Positions 8,174 to 18,155 of a DNA stretch of 64,000 nucleotides are shown here, piece by piece; position 1 is the stretch's first letter, and the number at the start of each line of letters is the position of its first letter. This DNA comes from Mucilaginibacter_A sp965201005 (lineage in GTDB: Bacteria > Bacteroidota > Bacteroidia > Sphingobacteriales > Sphingobacteriaceae). Below the pieces are notes generated by a model. It was not told where the DNA came from. It made no database searches and saw only the letters and a list, made by a program, of their open reading frames with translations. Location: the NCBI RefSeq assembly GCF_965201005.1, contig NZ_OZ241747.1:2418001-2482000 (forward strand), given 5' to 3'. The position numbers were made by a program, and so were the translations under genes.

Positions 8174-11100
8174 TCAGCGGTTTTGATCGTAAAGCCAAAC
8201 CCGCAAAAGCGAAGTCAGCTGATCCACATCCACCGGTTTTGATATATAATCAGATGCTCCGGCTGCAATACAAGCTTCACGGTCAGCCAGCATTACTTTA
8301 GCTGTTATGGCAATTACCGGCAGGTTTTTATAGCTTGTCTGCTGTCGTATCGCGCGGATGCTTTCGTAGCCATCCATTTCCGGCATCATCATATCCATCA
8401 GCACCACATCTGGCCGGTGTTCGGTCAACTGCTCAATTGCTTCCCGGCCGTTGGTGGCCGTAATTACTTTCATTTTATATTTTTCAAAAGACCGGGTAAG
8501 CGAAAATATGTTGCGCACATCATCATCAGCAATTAAAATCGTTTTGTCTTTCAACACATCCGCCAGCAAACCCACACCGTTTGCCTGCTCATTTCCGATT
8601 GTAAATGCTTGTTTCTGGCCTTCCATCACGTGCAAAAACAGGGCAATTTCGTCCATCACCCGCTGATAAGATTGTGCTGTTTTTACCACGATAGAATCCG
8701 CATATTGCAAAATCCGGTTTTCTTCTGCAATGGAAAGATGCTTGCCTGTAAAAACGATAATCGGTACGCGGCCAATATCTGTTTTTTGGGTGATTTTTTC
8801 CAGCAGTTCATAAATGCTTTTTCCGGAGATGCCCATATCCAAAATCACACAATCAGCTTCCCTTTTTTGCAAAATACTGATGCTTTGTTCCACATTGTCA
8901 GAAATCCCGGCAGTGATGTTGAACGTTTCTAAAAAGTAAGATAAAGCTTTGGCGTGCTGATGGTTATCTTCTATGATCAGCACTTTTTTAGGGCTGCGCA
9001 GCATGGCATCTTCCAGTTTTTCAAAAAGCTGTTTCATCTGGTCTATGGCCAGCGGTTTGTTGATAAAATCAATCGCCCCTTTTAGTAAACTTTCTTTTTT
9101 AACTTCCAGGGACGACATGATATGTACCGGGATATGCCGTGTTGCCGGGTTTGTTTTCAATTCTTCCATTACTTCCCAGCCATCTTTTACGGGCAATTGA
9201 ATGTCCAGCAAAATCGCATCTGGTTTGTACTGGTGCACCATTTCCAAACCTAAATCCCCGCGAACGGCAACGATACATTTATAACCTTTTTCGTGTGTAA
9301 ACTTTAACAAAGCACTGGCAAAAACGGTGTCGTCCTCAATAATCAAAATCAGTTTGTCGCCTTCTTCAAGTGTGTTGCGGTCGTCTTTAATTTCTGCCGG
9401 AATCTGGTTTGATAAATGCCTGATCCGCTGGCCAACAGCCGGTAATGCTTCTTTTATCAGTGTTTTTTCAGGATAAAAGTTTCGCCTGCTGGGCTCATCT
9501 TCCTCAATCAGCATAGATTTTTTTGCAGGGATGATTAATGTAAACGTGCTGCCGCTGCCTGGCTCGCTCTTTACTTCAATTTCGCCCTGCAGCAATTCGG
9601 CCAGTTTCCTGCTGATGGACAAGCCCAAACCGGTGCCGCCAAAATTGCGCCGTGTGGAGCCGTCTGCCTGTTTAAAAGGTTCGAAAATAAGTCCCTGATC
9701 TTGTTCTGAAATCCCGATTCCGCTGTCAGTTACTTCAAACCGGATGAAACTACCGTTTTGCCACGGTTCAATTTTAAGGCCCACCGCTCCTTTTGCCGTA
9801 AATTTTAAAGCGTTGGAAAGCAGGTTTTTCAAGATCTGCTCCAGTTTGGTTTGATCGGTTTGGATGGTTTCGGGCAAGTCCGGATCAGCCCAAATAGTCA
9901 GATTAAGCTTTTTTTCTTTGGCGACCGGTGCAAACAAACCCTGCATGGCAAAGGTAATTTCAGAAACATGGATTTCTTCATAATCTGCTTCCATTTTACC
10001 GGCTTCAATTTTAGAAAGGTCCAGGATTTCGTCAATCAAAGTCAGCAAACCCCGCCCCGAACTCAAGATCACATTGGCAGATTCCACCTGTTCTTCAGTT
10101 AAATTGGCATCGTCATTTTCTGATAAATACCTCGATAAAAGCAGTATCGAATTTAACGGCGTGCGCAACTCGTGAGACATGTTGGCCATAAATTCTGTTT
10201 TATACTGCGTGCTGCGTTCCAGTTCATGGGCTTTGCGCTGTATCTCCTGGTTACGTTCCAAAATCATCTGGTTGCGTTCCTCCAGCAAATGGCTGCGTTC
10301 TTCCAAAACCTGGTTTGATTGTTCCAGTTCTTCCTGCTGCACGCGTAGTTCCTCGTCTGATTGCTGGAGCTTTTGGGTATATGCTTCCAGTTCAACATTC
10401 ATTTGTTCGAGTTTGTCCCGGCGTACTTCCAGTTCCCGGGCCTGTGCTTGTGTATTGTCCAAAAGCTGTTTTACAGCTTCATTTTTTTGGGTTGAATTAA
10501 GTACAATTCCAATATTGGTCATCGCGTGGCTTAAAAACTTCATCACACGTTCCGGGTAAATGCTGGTTGAAGCCAGTTCGATTACGCCCAATGTTTGGTT
10601 TTCATAACAAATCGGATAGGCTACCACATCAGCCGGACTAATTTCGCCCCCGGAAAAACTTATGGTGATGCTGTTTTTATCGATGTTTTTTAAGCGGACC
10701 ATCTTCTGGTTTACAGCGCATTGGCCGCTTATACCCTGCCCTAAACTGATTTTGTGCTGCGGATCAAGCGTTAAAGCGTAACTGCTATTTAAATGCAGCT
10801 CCTGCCCGTCCGCCACATAAAATGCGCCCAAATAACTGTCCGTATAAACAATTAGATATTGGAGGATAGATTTCGATAAATTTTGGATAGATTTTTCGCC
10901 AAGCATTTCCAGGTTCAGCCCGCTTTCGCCGTTTTGCAGCCACTCGTTTTCTGCCATGTTACCAAAAGCAAACTCAAGCGAACCGGCCATTTTATTTAAA
11001 AACACGCCCAACATGCCCAGCGTTTCCTGCTCAGTTGCATTAACCCTGGTTTTGTAATCCCCGCCCGAAATGCGGCTGGTTATTTCCTGTACAATGTTTA

Positions 11101-11776
11101 GCCGTTTGGCAGCCAGTTCTTCCTTTTCTTCCAAACCGATGCGCAACCTGATGTTCTCATGATATTTTCCGCGAAGCTTAAAGTAATAAATTACCGATAT
11201 CAGGATTGATAAACTTGTGGCAAAAACAATAATCAGCGGCGTGAAAGCATTTAAAAAGTTTTGCGTTTGAGAGAAACCCGACAATAATGCGTTTTCGTTT
11301 CCTTCCATGCGGCTGATAATCAGGCGCAAGTTGTCCATCTCATTTTTACCCTGTTTCAACTGGCTGATAGAGATAATTTTATGATCGCGTTTTTGCCGGA
11401 TCAATTGCTCAAACCGTTGAAACCGAACCGCAGCTGCATGTTCCAGTATAACCAGGTTCTGTTGCTGGCTGGGATTATTAACGATTAATTGCTGTACTTC
11501 TTTTATCGCCGTAAAAACCTTTGTGTCTGCACCGTTGTAAGGCTGTAAAAACACTTCGTCCCCCGAAAGCAGGAAACCACGCTGCCCGGTTTCTGCATCT
11601 TTAATGGTTGAAATTATTTTTTCTAACTTAGAAATTACGATAATATTTTTATTTACACTTTGCGCATTGCTGAGCAGGCTATGGATGCTGATATACGAAG
11701 CAACAGCGCTGATGATAACCACCAGCAAAGACAAGCCGAAACCCAATTGTAAATCACGGTTGATTTTGGTTTTCAT
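8174..11776 (-). CDS. Hybrid sensor histidine kinase: CHASE3-HAMP-like-GAF-HisKA-HATPase with three receivers
   Basis: 1200 residues. Membrane segment at 12-32, periplasmic CHASE3-like sensor to about 172 (with DAETGQRGFLLSG), second membrane segment 175-198, linker, GAF domain about 290-430, long coiled coil 435-525 with EERN/EERS repeats, then HisKA with phosphoacceptor His535 in SHELRTP and an HATPase with DSGIGI and GGTGLGLSI. Three receivers follow: DAILLDIQ, a divergent DCVILDMG, and DVVLMDMMMP. The second receiver lacks the usual MP after its Asp. This architecture is typical of Bacteroidota stress or adhesion phosphorelays; the input is unknown. It sits between a REC-kinase gene and cheR on one strand. 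A dispersed word at 9445-9458 falls in the linker before the first receiver (encodes IKEA). Confidence 0.95.
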   Translation of the reverse strand: MKTKINRDLQLGFGLSLLVVIISAVASYISIHSLLSNAQSVNKNIIVISKLEKIISTIKDAETGQRGFLLSGDEVFLQPYNGADTKVFTAIKEVQQLIVNNPSQQQNLVILEHAAAVRFQRFEQLIRQKRDHKIISISQLKQGKNEMDNLRLIISRMEGNENALLSGFSQTQNFLNAFTPLIIVFATSLSILISVIYYFKLRGKYHENIRLRIGLEEKEELAAKRLNIVQEITSRISGGDYKTRVNATEQETLGMLGVFLNKMAGSLEFAFGNMAENEWLQNGESGLNLEMLGEKSIQNLSKSILQYLIVYTDSYLGAFYVADGQELHLNSSYALTLDPQHKISLGQGISGQCAVNQKMVRLKNIDKNSITISFSGGEISPADVVAYPICYENQTLGVIELASTSIYPERVMKFLSHAMTNIGIVLNSTQKNEAVKQLLDNTQAQARELEVRRDKLEQMNVELEAYTQKLQQSDEELRVQQEELEQSNQVLEERSHLLEERNQMILERNQEIQRKAHELERSTQYKTEFMANMSHELRTPLNSILLLSRYLSENDDANLTEEQVESANVILSSGRGLLTLIDEILDLSKIEAGKMEADYEEIHVSEITFAMQGLFAPVAKEKKLNLTIWADPDLPETIQTDQTKLEQILKNLLSNALKFTAKGAVGLKIEPWQNGSFIRFEVTDSGIGISEQDQGLIFEPFKQADGSTRRNFGGTGLGLSISRKLAELLQGEIEVKSEPGSGSTFTLIIPAKKSMLIEEDEPSRRNFYPEKTLIKEALPAVGQRIRHLSNQIPAEIKDDRNTLEEGDKLILIIEDDTVFASALLKFTHEKGYKCIVAVRGDLGLEMVHQYKPDAILLDIQLPVKDGWEVMEELKTNPATRHIPVHIMSSLEVKKESLLKGAIDFINKPLAIDQMKQLFEKLEDAMLRSPKKVLIIEDNHQHAKALSYFLETFNITAGISDNVEQSISILQKREADCVILDMGISGKSIYELLEKITQKTDIGRVPIIVFTGKHLSIAEENRILQYADSIVVKTAQSYQRVMDEIALFLHVMEGQKQAFTIGNEQANGVGLLADVLKDKTILIADDDVRNIFSLTRSFEKYKMKVITATNGREAIEQLTEHRPDVVLMDMMMPEMDGYESIRAIRQQTSYKNLPVIAITAKVMLADREACIAAGASDYISKPVDVDQLTSLLRVWLYDQNR

Positions 11777-11797
11777 GGAACCTGAAATATTAATTAG

Positions 11798-12919
11798 TTA
11801 AACTTGCTGTGGGTAAACCGGGAGTGTGAAATAAAACGACGAGCCTTTGCCCGGTTCGCTATCTACGCCGTAGCGGCCATGGTGGCGTTTGATAATTTCG
11901 GCACAAATGTACAAACCCATGCCGAGGCCCTGAAAACGGTTGGAAGATTCTTCTACCCGGTAAAATTTGGTAAACAACTCGCTTTGCTTATCTTTTGGGA
12001 TGCCAATGCCTGAATCGGTTACGTTGATCAGGACTTCTTCATTTGAAATAAGGGAAACATCAAACAAAATTTCGGCAGAATTAGGCGAATATTTGATGGC
12101 GTTGGTTAAATAATTAAGGATCACTTGTTCAATACGCAACTGATCACCATAAATATCAACACCTGCACGGCCGGTTTTGATGATCGCATGGCTGGGGTAA
12201 GTTTGCCTTACGATATCGATTGCATTGTCAATAATCGGGTCAACCTCATAAACCCCGTTCCTGAAATCAAGTTTTCCGCTGGCAATTTTAGAAGTGTCGA
12301 GCAGGTCATCGATCAAAATATTAAGCTTTTCTAATTGCTGGCGCGTACGTTCCAGGTATTTGCGGGCATCATCTTTCAAATCCTTGTCAAACGAGCGTTC
12401 TACCATCTGCATATAACCTTTAATAGAGGTCAAAGGTGTTTTAAGCTCATGGCTGGCCATTGTAATAAACTCATCCTTAGTGCGTTCGGCCTGTTTCCTG
12501 AACTCGATTTCCTCTACCAAAACCTGCTGCATTTTTTGCAGGGAAATGGTTTGCTCATACAATTTGATAAAGGTTTTTATTTTGAGGATCAGTACATCCG
12601 GATCGAAGGGTTTGACCATATAATCACGGCCACCGGAAGCATATCCTTTGCTGATGAACTGCTTGTTTACGTTCACTGCGGAGAGAAATATAATCGGGAT
12701 ATCCTGGGTTTTGCTGTAACCGGAGATGGATTCTGCCACTTCAAAACCGTCCAGACCTGGCATTTGCACATCCAGCAAAATCAGGTCATAGCTGTTTTTA
12801 AGTACCTTTTTTAAAGCCTCTTCTCCAGACAAGGCAGAATCAACCTGGTAATGGTTTTTTTCGAGGATCCTTTTTAGCGCAATTATATTTTCCGGCTTAT
12901 CATCAACTATTAATATCAT
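11798..12919 (-). CDS. Response regulator-histidine kinase fusion
   Basis: 373 residues, soluble. Receiver at the N-terminus with acidic pocket IVDDKPEN and phosphoacceptor Asp50 (LLDVQMPGLDG), a short coiled coil (EEIEFRKQAERTKDEF), HisKA with His157 in MASHELKTP, and an HATPase with DSGIGIP and GLGMGLYI. There is no sensor domain, so it probably takes phosphate from or relays to the neighbouring hybrid kinase, whose start lies 21 bases downstream of its stop on the same strand. Together with cheR this makes a three-gene signalling operon led by this gene. Confidence 0.93.
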   Translation of the reverse strand: MILIVDDKPENIIALKRILEKNHYQVDSALSGEEALKKVLKNSYDLILLDVQMPGLDGFEVAESISGYSKTQDIPIIFLSAVNVNKQFISKGYASGGRDYMVKPFDPDVLILKIKTFIKLYEQTISLQKMQQVLVEEIEFRKQAERTKDEFITMASHELKTPLTSIKGYMQMVERSFDKDLKDDARKYLERTRQQLEKLNILIDDLLDTSKIASGKLDFRNGVYEVDPIIDNAIDIVRQTYPSHAIIKTGRAGVDIYGDQLRIEQVILNYLTNAIKYSPNSAEILFDVSLISNEEVLINVTDSGIGIPKDKQSELFTKFYRVEESSNRFQGLGMGLYICAEIIKRHHGRYGVDSEPGKGSSFYFTLPVYPQQV

Positions 12920-13020
12920 GCAGGCAGATAGGTATATCAGGCTAAATTATAAACATATTTTTATTTTCGGGCAAAATGTAAAGTAAACGGTTATAGGTGC
13001 AGGCAATTGTGTAAAAGCTA

Positions 13021-13995
13021 TTATTTTTTATCTGCGTTTCCCTGCGGGGGCAAAACGGCCACATCTTTTTCTACTTCGGTTTGCTCTACGTGTACGGCAT
13101 ATTCTGCCGGTGCTATTTTTATGCCATAAAATTCGGCATAAGATTGTGTAAACTCGGCACCAAAATATAAAATGGCCGCTGTATAATATACCCAAACCAG
13201 GATTACGATCAACGATCCGGCCGCACCGTAAGTGGAGCCCGCACCTGTTGTAGAGATGTAAATACCAATTAAAAACCTGCCGATCATAAATAAAACAGCG
13301 GTAAACAAAGCACCGGAACGAACGTCTTTCCAACCGATTTTAACATCTGGCAGCACTTTGAATATGACCCCGAAAAGTACCGTTATAACCAAAAAACTAA
13401 TTACAAAATTGATTGCCTGGATAAAAAGAATAGTGATGTCAGGCAAAAACCTGGTTAATATGCCGCTTAAAGCATCTACAAAACCGTTGATCACCAAAGA
13501 AACGATCAGCAAAAAACCTAAACCAACAATTAAGGACGAGGAAAGCAAACGGTCCTGGATCAGTTTCAGCCAGCCTCGTTTCGGCTTGGTTTTAACTTTC
13601 CAGATCATGTTGATCGAATCCTGTATTTCAGCAAAAACACTGGTTGCGCCCAGCAGCAGCGTAATACCGCCGATAATTGCGGCAGATGTAGTTTTACCAG
13701 ATAACTCCGCATTTTTGATCATAGATTGGATTTGTGCAGCAGCCTGATCCCCAACCATGCCGTTGATACCATGAAAAATTTTGTTGTTGCTTGCAGCATC
13801 TTTTCCTAAAATCAGCCCGACAATGGACAACAGCAGCAGCAGCAACGGTGCCAGCGAAAACACCGTATAATAAGCCAGTGATGCGCTCAGTTTTAAACCT
13901 TTATCATCTAAAAAACCATTAAAAGCACCCGTCAACATTTTAAAACCGTTTTTAAAGGCTTTTATGGTAAAGTATTTTTTTATTTTTTTAAACAT
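13021..13995 (-). CDS. YihY/BrkB family inner-membrane protein
   Basis: 324 residues with about six membrane segments. Family features include ASLAYYTVFSLAPLLLLLLSIVG near residues 38-60, the GATSVFAEIQDSINMIWKVK loop, and the GSLIVILVWVYYTAAILYFGAEF ending. YihY proteins (once mislabelled RNase BN) are envelope proteins of uncertain function. The hydrophilic C-terminal tail of about 45 residues is typical for Bacteroidota members. It is separated from the signalling operon by about 100 bases with no clear terminator. Confidence 0.9.
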   Translation of the reverse strand: MFKKIKKYFTIKAFKNGFKMLTGAFNGFLDDKGLKLSASLAYYTVFSLAPLLLLLLSIVGLILGKDAASNNKIFHGINGMVGDQAAAQIQSMIKNAELSGKTTSAAIIGGITLLLGATSVFAEIQDSINMIWKVKTKPKRGWLKLIQDRLLSSSLIVGLGFLLIVSLVINGFVDALSGILTRFLPDITILFIQAINFVISFLVITVLFGVIFKVLPDVKIGWKDVRSGALFTAVLFMIGRFLIGIYISTTGAGSTYGAAGSLIVILVWVYYTAAILYFGAEFTQSYAEFYGIKIAPAEYAVHVEQTEVEKDVAVLPPQGNADKK

Positions 13996-14106
13996 AATCC
14001 CTTTATTTTGTATTTAGGCCAAATTAACAATAAACCTGTTAACGGCTTTACTTTTGTTATTGTTTATCCTGATCAACAGAAAATATTAACTTTAAACACG
14101 CAGCAC

Positions 14107-14201
14107 ATACTGTTTTTACCACCTGTTTTTCAGGCAAAAAGCAGTAGCTGCCAAATTTTGATATCAGTTTTACACCAAATTTATGTCGATAAAAACAGTA
14201 T
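14107..14201. repeat. Inverted pair of ACAG-type words; right copy overlaps a gene start
   Basis: Left word at 14107-14120 (minus), right word at 14188-14201 (plus) with a CCAAATTTA arm. The right copy begins five bases after the A of the ATG at 14183, so it encodes codons 3-6 (IKTV) of the next gene. The element lies in the divergent gap with the YihY gene. Confidence 0.7.
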
Positions 14202-14716
14202 GCACTTTTTTATTATTGCTGATGGCCGGCTTTGCGCAGGCAGCAGAAGTGCACATCAATCAGTTTATTTTAAAGGAAAATCCTTTTGCAAAAGATGAAG
14301 TGGCCATTGTTGCCACAGATTCTGCCGGAACAATACAGGAAAACATTAATGGCTTGTTCAACTTTACCATAAACGGTTTTCAGGAAGAACTGAAGTTTGA
14401 AAACGGAACGGCTTTTTATCACCATAAACTGGACAAATCAAGCTTTTTGTACTTAAAACACAAGGATGATTTCTCTTCGCACGCCAATTTGTTTTACATT
14501 TTTAAGCACGATTCCAAGCTCGATCCATACAAAATAAGCTGGAAAGTGCTGGTGGCCGTACCGCTGATTTTGGTTTTGCTGGGCTATATGTTTAAGCGGT
14601 TTATCATTATTGCCATTGTGATTTTTTGTGTTTTCAGTTATTTTAACTACCACGGCGGCATGAGTTTGGGCACTTTTTTTGAAACAATTTTTGACGGGTT
14701 GAAACATGTTTTTTAA
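14183..14716 (+). CDS. Membrane-anchored envelope protein, unknown function
   Basis: 177 residues. A signal peptide ends near residue 20 (AGFAQAAE), then an extracytoplasmic beta-rich domain of about 85 residues, two hydrophobic segments (VLVAVPLILVLLGYMF and FIIIAIVIFCVFSYF, about 117-152) and a short tail. I do not recognise the family. The start codon and first codons coincide with a dispersed word. It ends convergently with tamL, overlapping it by four bases, so no terminator fits between them. Confidence 0.75.
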   Translation: MSIKTVCTFLLLLMAGFAQAAEVHINQFILKENPFAKDEVAIVATDSAGTIQENINGLFNFTINGFQEELKFENGTAFYHHKLDKSSFLYLKHKDDFSSHANLFYIFKHDSKLDPYKISWKVLVAVPLILVLLGYMFKRFIIIAIVIFCVFSYFNYHGGMSLGTFFETIFDGLKHVF

Positions 14717-17088
14717 AACGGCATCCCGATACCAAAATTAAGCTGCATGAAACTGTATTTTTCGCCATTGTTTTGGTAATAATTATTTTTGAAGGTCCCG
14801 GAGCTGAACAGTTCGTCCAGATGATTGACCAAAACCCATTGATTGCTACCGCTAAACTGCGGGTCTTTAAACTTGAAACCGGCATCTAACCGGAACACAA
14901 AAAAATCAAGGTCCAGCCGGATACCAGTACCGATACCGATTGCCGTGGTTTTGGGCAACGTTGCCAGCGTAAATTTTCCACCCGGAACTTCATCTTTTAA
15001 ACGCCAAACGTTGCCGATATCGCTAAAAAGTGCACCTTTTAGCTTTGAACCAAAAAAGTTGCTGGTTATTTTGTAACGGTATTCTGCATTGGCCACAATT
15101 TTGATTTCGCCAAACTGATCTAGGTATTTAAAGCGCGCGCGCTGCGCGTCATCCGAATAATAGGTTGCCCGGTTAAAACCGCCCGGCCCAAGCGTGCGTG
15201 GCAGCCAGGCACGCATATCATTAGCACCGCCCACATAAAAATTTTTCTCAAAAATCAGTTGGTTGCTGTTGCCGTAAGGTACGCCAACGCCTGGGTTCAA
15301 GCGGAAAATAAACTGCTTTTCGCCACCTAAACTTTTGTAAAAACGCAAATCGGCCTCACCTTTGATGTATTGTGAAAATGCCTGGCCAAAAACAGTACGC
15401 TGGCCTAACGTATCCCTTTTTGCATCAGTCAACTTACTGATCAAGGCCAGCGAATTGCCGCCTAAATCCACGCTTCCCCTAAAATAAATAAAATTTTGAT
15501 AACTGTTAAGTAAGCTGTAATTACGCGTGTAGGTGTATTGACTGCCAGCTGTAAAAACCGTACGGCCAATTAAATAAATGTACGAAAACCGGTTTTGGGC
15601 CAGTAAATCTTTTTGTGCATTGGCATCAATTTTACCGGAAGAAAACTCAATATTGATCGGCGTGAACGAATGCAGGCTGCGCTTATCGGGCTTCCAATCA
15701 TACGTGATAGAATTGATGACGCTTTTGCGGGCAACCAGCCCATCCTGATAAAAATACTGAAAATTAGAGGCAAAAGTGGTATGCGGGATGCCAAACCGGC
15801 CCAAACTATGGATGTTGAACGGCGAGATAATACCCGGATAAGTCAGGTTGGCACCGATCCTGAAATCTTGGTTTTGGATGCCGTTGTTGATTGCAGCCTG
15901 CTCTTTGGCATTATCATACAAGATGCTGTAATTAAATTTTACCTGCAAAATTTCGGCACCGCCAAACAAATTTCGGTTAGTGTATGTGTTGGCCAGGTTA
16001 AAACCGTAACGGCCGCTGTTGAAAATAAATTCGCCCTCAACCCTGTCAGACATTTTTTTAAGCGGGATCAGATCGATTTTTGTGTCCAGCCGGTTGCTGC
16101 TGTCGGCCGCTTTTTGATAAGTTGGGCTGGGCACATTTCTAAATACGTTCAATTCGGATAAACGCGTAGTGGTCAACGTTTGATTATCAATGTCATAAAT
16201 CTGGCCTTTTTTCTGGAAGATGTACCTGGTGATATTTTTTGGTTTGAATTTTCCCGAAAAATCAACAAACCTAAACTGTGAATCCAGTTGCAGCGTATCT
16301 GGCCGGCCGCGTTTTCTGCCCGAACTTCCGGTGATGGAAATCAGCGTATTATTGATGGTAAATTGTGTGTGCCCGTTTTTATTTTCCGGGTTATCTACCT
16401 GCAAATCAACATTTACCAAGCCTTTTCCTAAAGCCGTATCTACCGAAAAACTTACGTATTGCCTGTAAAAATCGTAGTAACCGTTGCGTTTCATCAACTG
16501 GTAAAACTGTTCGCGGTCGTAAGCCAAACTATCTTCATCATATCGTTTTCCGGGTTTGATATGCGTAATCAGGCTTTTATTGGACCGGTATAAACCCACC
16601 AGTTTCGGGTCGGCAATACTGTCTTTGTAGTTTTTCACTTTAAACAAAGTACCCGGCGTAACATTAAAAACCAGTTCGGCTTTTTTGTTTTTAACCTTGA
16701 TCTCATCTGCAACCGCAGCTTTTAAAAAACCTTTGTTCTGCAAAAATTTTTGTATCTGGAGCCTGGAAAATTCTACCAGGTTTGTATCTAAAATTGCCGG
16801 TGGCTCGCCGATTGCTTTTTTCCCGTTCCGGCTAAAAAGGTAGTAAAACTGTAAATTGACCGCGCTATTGGGCTGCTGCTGTTTATCCACATAATTTTTG
16901 GCGGGTTCGGCAAATTCTTCCGAAACACCTTTTATAGTGATTTTGCGCACCAAAGCCTGATTGTCTTTCAGCCGCCGCGTAAGGCTGCAGCTGGAAACCA
17001 GAATCAGCATTAAAATACTTAAAATTGCAGCGGCAGAAAGTTTAGCACGTACGTATGGTTTCAAATCAAATCTCTTTTTTAAAATCAT
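14713..17088 (-). CDS. tamL: TamL: lipoprotein member of the BamA/TamA outer-membrane assembly family
   Basis: BamA-superfamily protein with N-terminal POTRA-like domains and a C-terminal 16-strand barrel that inserts or assembles outer-membrane or surface proteins. I chose the start at 17088, giving about 791 residues, because it opens a proper lipoprotein signal (hydrophobic LSAAAILSILMLILVSSC); an earlier start at 17217 would overlap the divergent methyltransferase gene by 160 bases. Downstream are POTRA-type repeats (VRKITIKGV; GTLFKVKNYKDS), and the barrel carries the family motif FYVGGANDMRAWLPRTLGPGG. Lipid anchoring of a BamA homologue is the Bacteroidota TamL arrangement. The 5' ends of tamL and the methyltransferase overlap by 34 bases head to head. 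Confidence 0.88.
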   Translation of the reverse strand: MILKKRFDLKPYVRAKLSAAAILSILMLILVSSCSLTRRLKDNQALVRKITIKGVSEEFAEPAKNYVDKQQQPNSAVNLQFYYLFSRNGKKAIGEPPAILDTNLVEFSRLQIQKFLQNKGFLKAAVADEIKVKNKKAELVFNVTPGTLFKVKNYKDSIADPKLVGLYRSNKSLITHIKPGKRYDEDSLAYDREQFYQLMKRNGYYDFYRQYVSFSVDTALGKGLVNVDLQVDNPENKNGHTQFTINNTLISITGSSGRKRGRPDTLQLDSQFRFVDFSGKFKPKNITRYIFQKKGQIYDIDNQTLTTTRLSELNVFRNVPSPTYQKAADSSNRLDTKIDLIPLKKMSDRVEGEFIFNSGRYGFNLANTYTNRNLFGGAEILQVKFNYSILYDNAKEQAAINNGIQNQDFRIGANLTYPGIISPFNIHSLGRFGIPHTTFASNFQYFYQDGLVARKSVINSITYDWKPDKRSLHSFTPINIEFSSGKIDANAQKDLLAQNRFSYIYLIGRTVFTAGSQYTYTRNYSLLNSYQNFIYFRGSVDLGGNSLALISKLTDAKRDTLGQRTVFGQAFSQYIKGEADLRFYKSLGGEKQFIFRLNPGVGVPYGNSNQLIFEKNFYVGGANDMRAWLPRTLGPGGFNRATYYSDDAQRARFKYLDQFGEIKIVANAEYRYKITSNFFGSKLKGALFSDIGNVWRLKDEVPGGKFTLATLPKTTAIGIGTGIRLDLDFFVFRLDAGFKFKDPQFSGSNQWVLVNHLDELFSSGTFKNNYYQNNGEKYSFMQLNFGIGMPF

Positions 17089-17813
17089 TACAACAAAAAA
17101 AACACCGCAAAGCGCATGGCTTATTTTTGGTAGAAGGGCCGAAATCAGTCGCAGATTTTTTGCAATCCGATTTTTATACGATAAAAACAGTATTTCATAC
17201 GCCGCAATCGGAATCAAAAATGCTGAAAGTTTCGGGTAATATAAAGTTTCAGGAAGTTTCTGCTGCCGGGCTGGAAAAGATCAGCAGTTTAAACACACCG
17301 CAGGAAATGATTGCGCTTGTAGAAATCCCGGACCGGCAAAAAATCAATTTAAAAACTTTGACCGGGTTTACACTAATGCTGGATGGCGTGCAGGACCCCG
17401 GAAATCTGGGAACAATCATCCGCACGGCCGATTGGTTTGGCATCAGGCAAATCATCTGTTCTGAAGATACGGTTGACGCATACAACCCGAAAGTGGTTCA
17501 GGCCACGATGGGTTCGCTGTCGCGGATAAACGTGTATTACACCGATCTGCTGTTTTTACTGCCTCAAATTAAGCAACCTGTTTTTGGGGCGATGCTGGAC
17601 GGCGATAATATTTTCCAAACCGATTTCGGGACGGAAGGGATTATTTTGCTGGGGAATGAAGGCAATGGCATCCGGCCGGAAATCCAACCGCTGATCCATA
17701 AAAAGATCACAATACCGCGTTTGGGCCAGGCAGAATCGCTGAACGTAGCAATGGCGGCAACTGTTTTTTGTGCCGAAATCAGCCGGGCAAAACTGATGCA
17801 GAAACAGGTTTAA
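17055..17813 (+). CDS. TrmH/SpoU family RNA 2'-O-ribose methyltransferase
   Basis: 252 residues. N-terminal substrate-binding domain (LVEGPKSVADF, typical of RlmB-type enzymes) followed by a SPOUT methyltransferase with the three knotted-fold motifs: DGVQDPGNLGTIIRTADWFG, LLGNEGNGI, and IPRLGQAESLNVAMAA. Predicted to methylate a ribose in 23S rRNA or tRNA using SAM; the exact target cannot be assigned, so no symbol is given. Divergent to tamL with overlapping 5' ends. An internal dispersed word at 17180-17193 encodes IKTV. Confidence 0.9.
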   Translation: MVSNQISFLKSLQQKKHRKAHGLFLVEGPKSVADFLQSDFYTIKTVFHTPQSESKMLKVSGNIKFQEVSAAGLEKISSLNTPQEMIALVEIPDRQKINLKTLTGFTLMLDGVQDPGNLGTIIRTADWFGIRQIICSEDTVDAYNPKVVQATMGSLSRINVYYTDLLFLLPQIKQPVFGAMLDGDNIFQTDFGTEGIILLGNEGNGIRPEIQPLIHKKITIPRLGQAESLNVAMAATVFCAEISRAKLMQKQV

Positions 17814-17820
17814 AATAAAA

Positions 17821-17850
17821 TTGACCGGAAAAAATATTTTGCTATTTTTG
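17821..17850 (+). promoter_or_regulatory. Bacteroidota-type promoter for tRNA-Cys
   Basis: TTG at 17821-17823 and TATTTTTG at 17843-17850 match the -33 and -7 (TAnnTTTG) boxes with 19 bases between. The tRNA begins 12 bases after the -7 box. Confidence 0.75.
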
Positions 17851-17862
17851 CAGGCTTAACAA

Positions 17863-17933
17863 GGTCGGGTGGCCGAGTGGCTAGGCAGAGGTCTGCAAAA
17901 CCTTTTACAGCGGTTCGAATCCGCTCCCGACCT
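17863..17933 (+). tRNA. tRNA-Cys (anticodon GCA)
   Basis: Acceptor stem GGTCGGG (17863-17869) pairs with CCCGACC (17926-17932), discriminator T. The T arm has GCGGTTCGAATCCGC. The anticodon loop CTGCAAA on a GAGGT/ACCTT stem gives anticodon GCA. CCA is not encoded. Confidence 0.95.
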
Positions 17934-17960
17934 CATCAAAACCATTAAAAATTAGAAATC

Positions 17961-18131
17961 ATGGGTGTTACTCGTTTAAAAAGAAAAGATAGAAAAAACA
18001 AAACTACTTCCCGTTTAGAAGTACAGCATTTAAAATTAGCCACCAATTTAGAGTTGGGCTCACGTTCTGTAGAACCTAAAAAAAGCCAGTTGGTGAAAAA
18101 TAACGAAGCTATCAGAATTGCTTTAGGTTAA
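17961..18131 (+). CDS. Small basic protein (56 aa) downstream of tRNA-Cys
   Basis: ATG at 17961, TAA ending at 18131, 56 residues: begins MGVTRLKRKDRKNKT, then VQHLKLATNLELGSRS, ending EAIRIALG. Strongly basic N-terminus, no membrane segment. It looks like a small nucleic-acid-binding protein, perhaps ribosome-associated, but this is inference from charge and size. It lies 27 bases after the tRNA under the same promoter, with a strong terminator right after, so tRNA and protein probably share a transcript. It is short enough to be missed by length cut-offs. Confidence 0.8.
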   Translation: MGVTRLKRKDRKNKTTSRLEVQHLKLATNLELGSRSVEPKKSQLVKNNEAIRIALG

Positions 18132-18155
18132 GCTTCTGTCAACTGTATAAAATAT

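Noticed and set aside
17089..17217. Longer tamL start at 17217
   Set aside because: It would overlap the divergent methyltransferase gene by 160 bases and bury the lipoprotein signal inside the protein.
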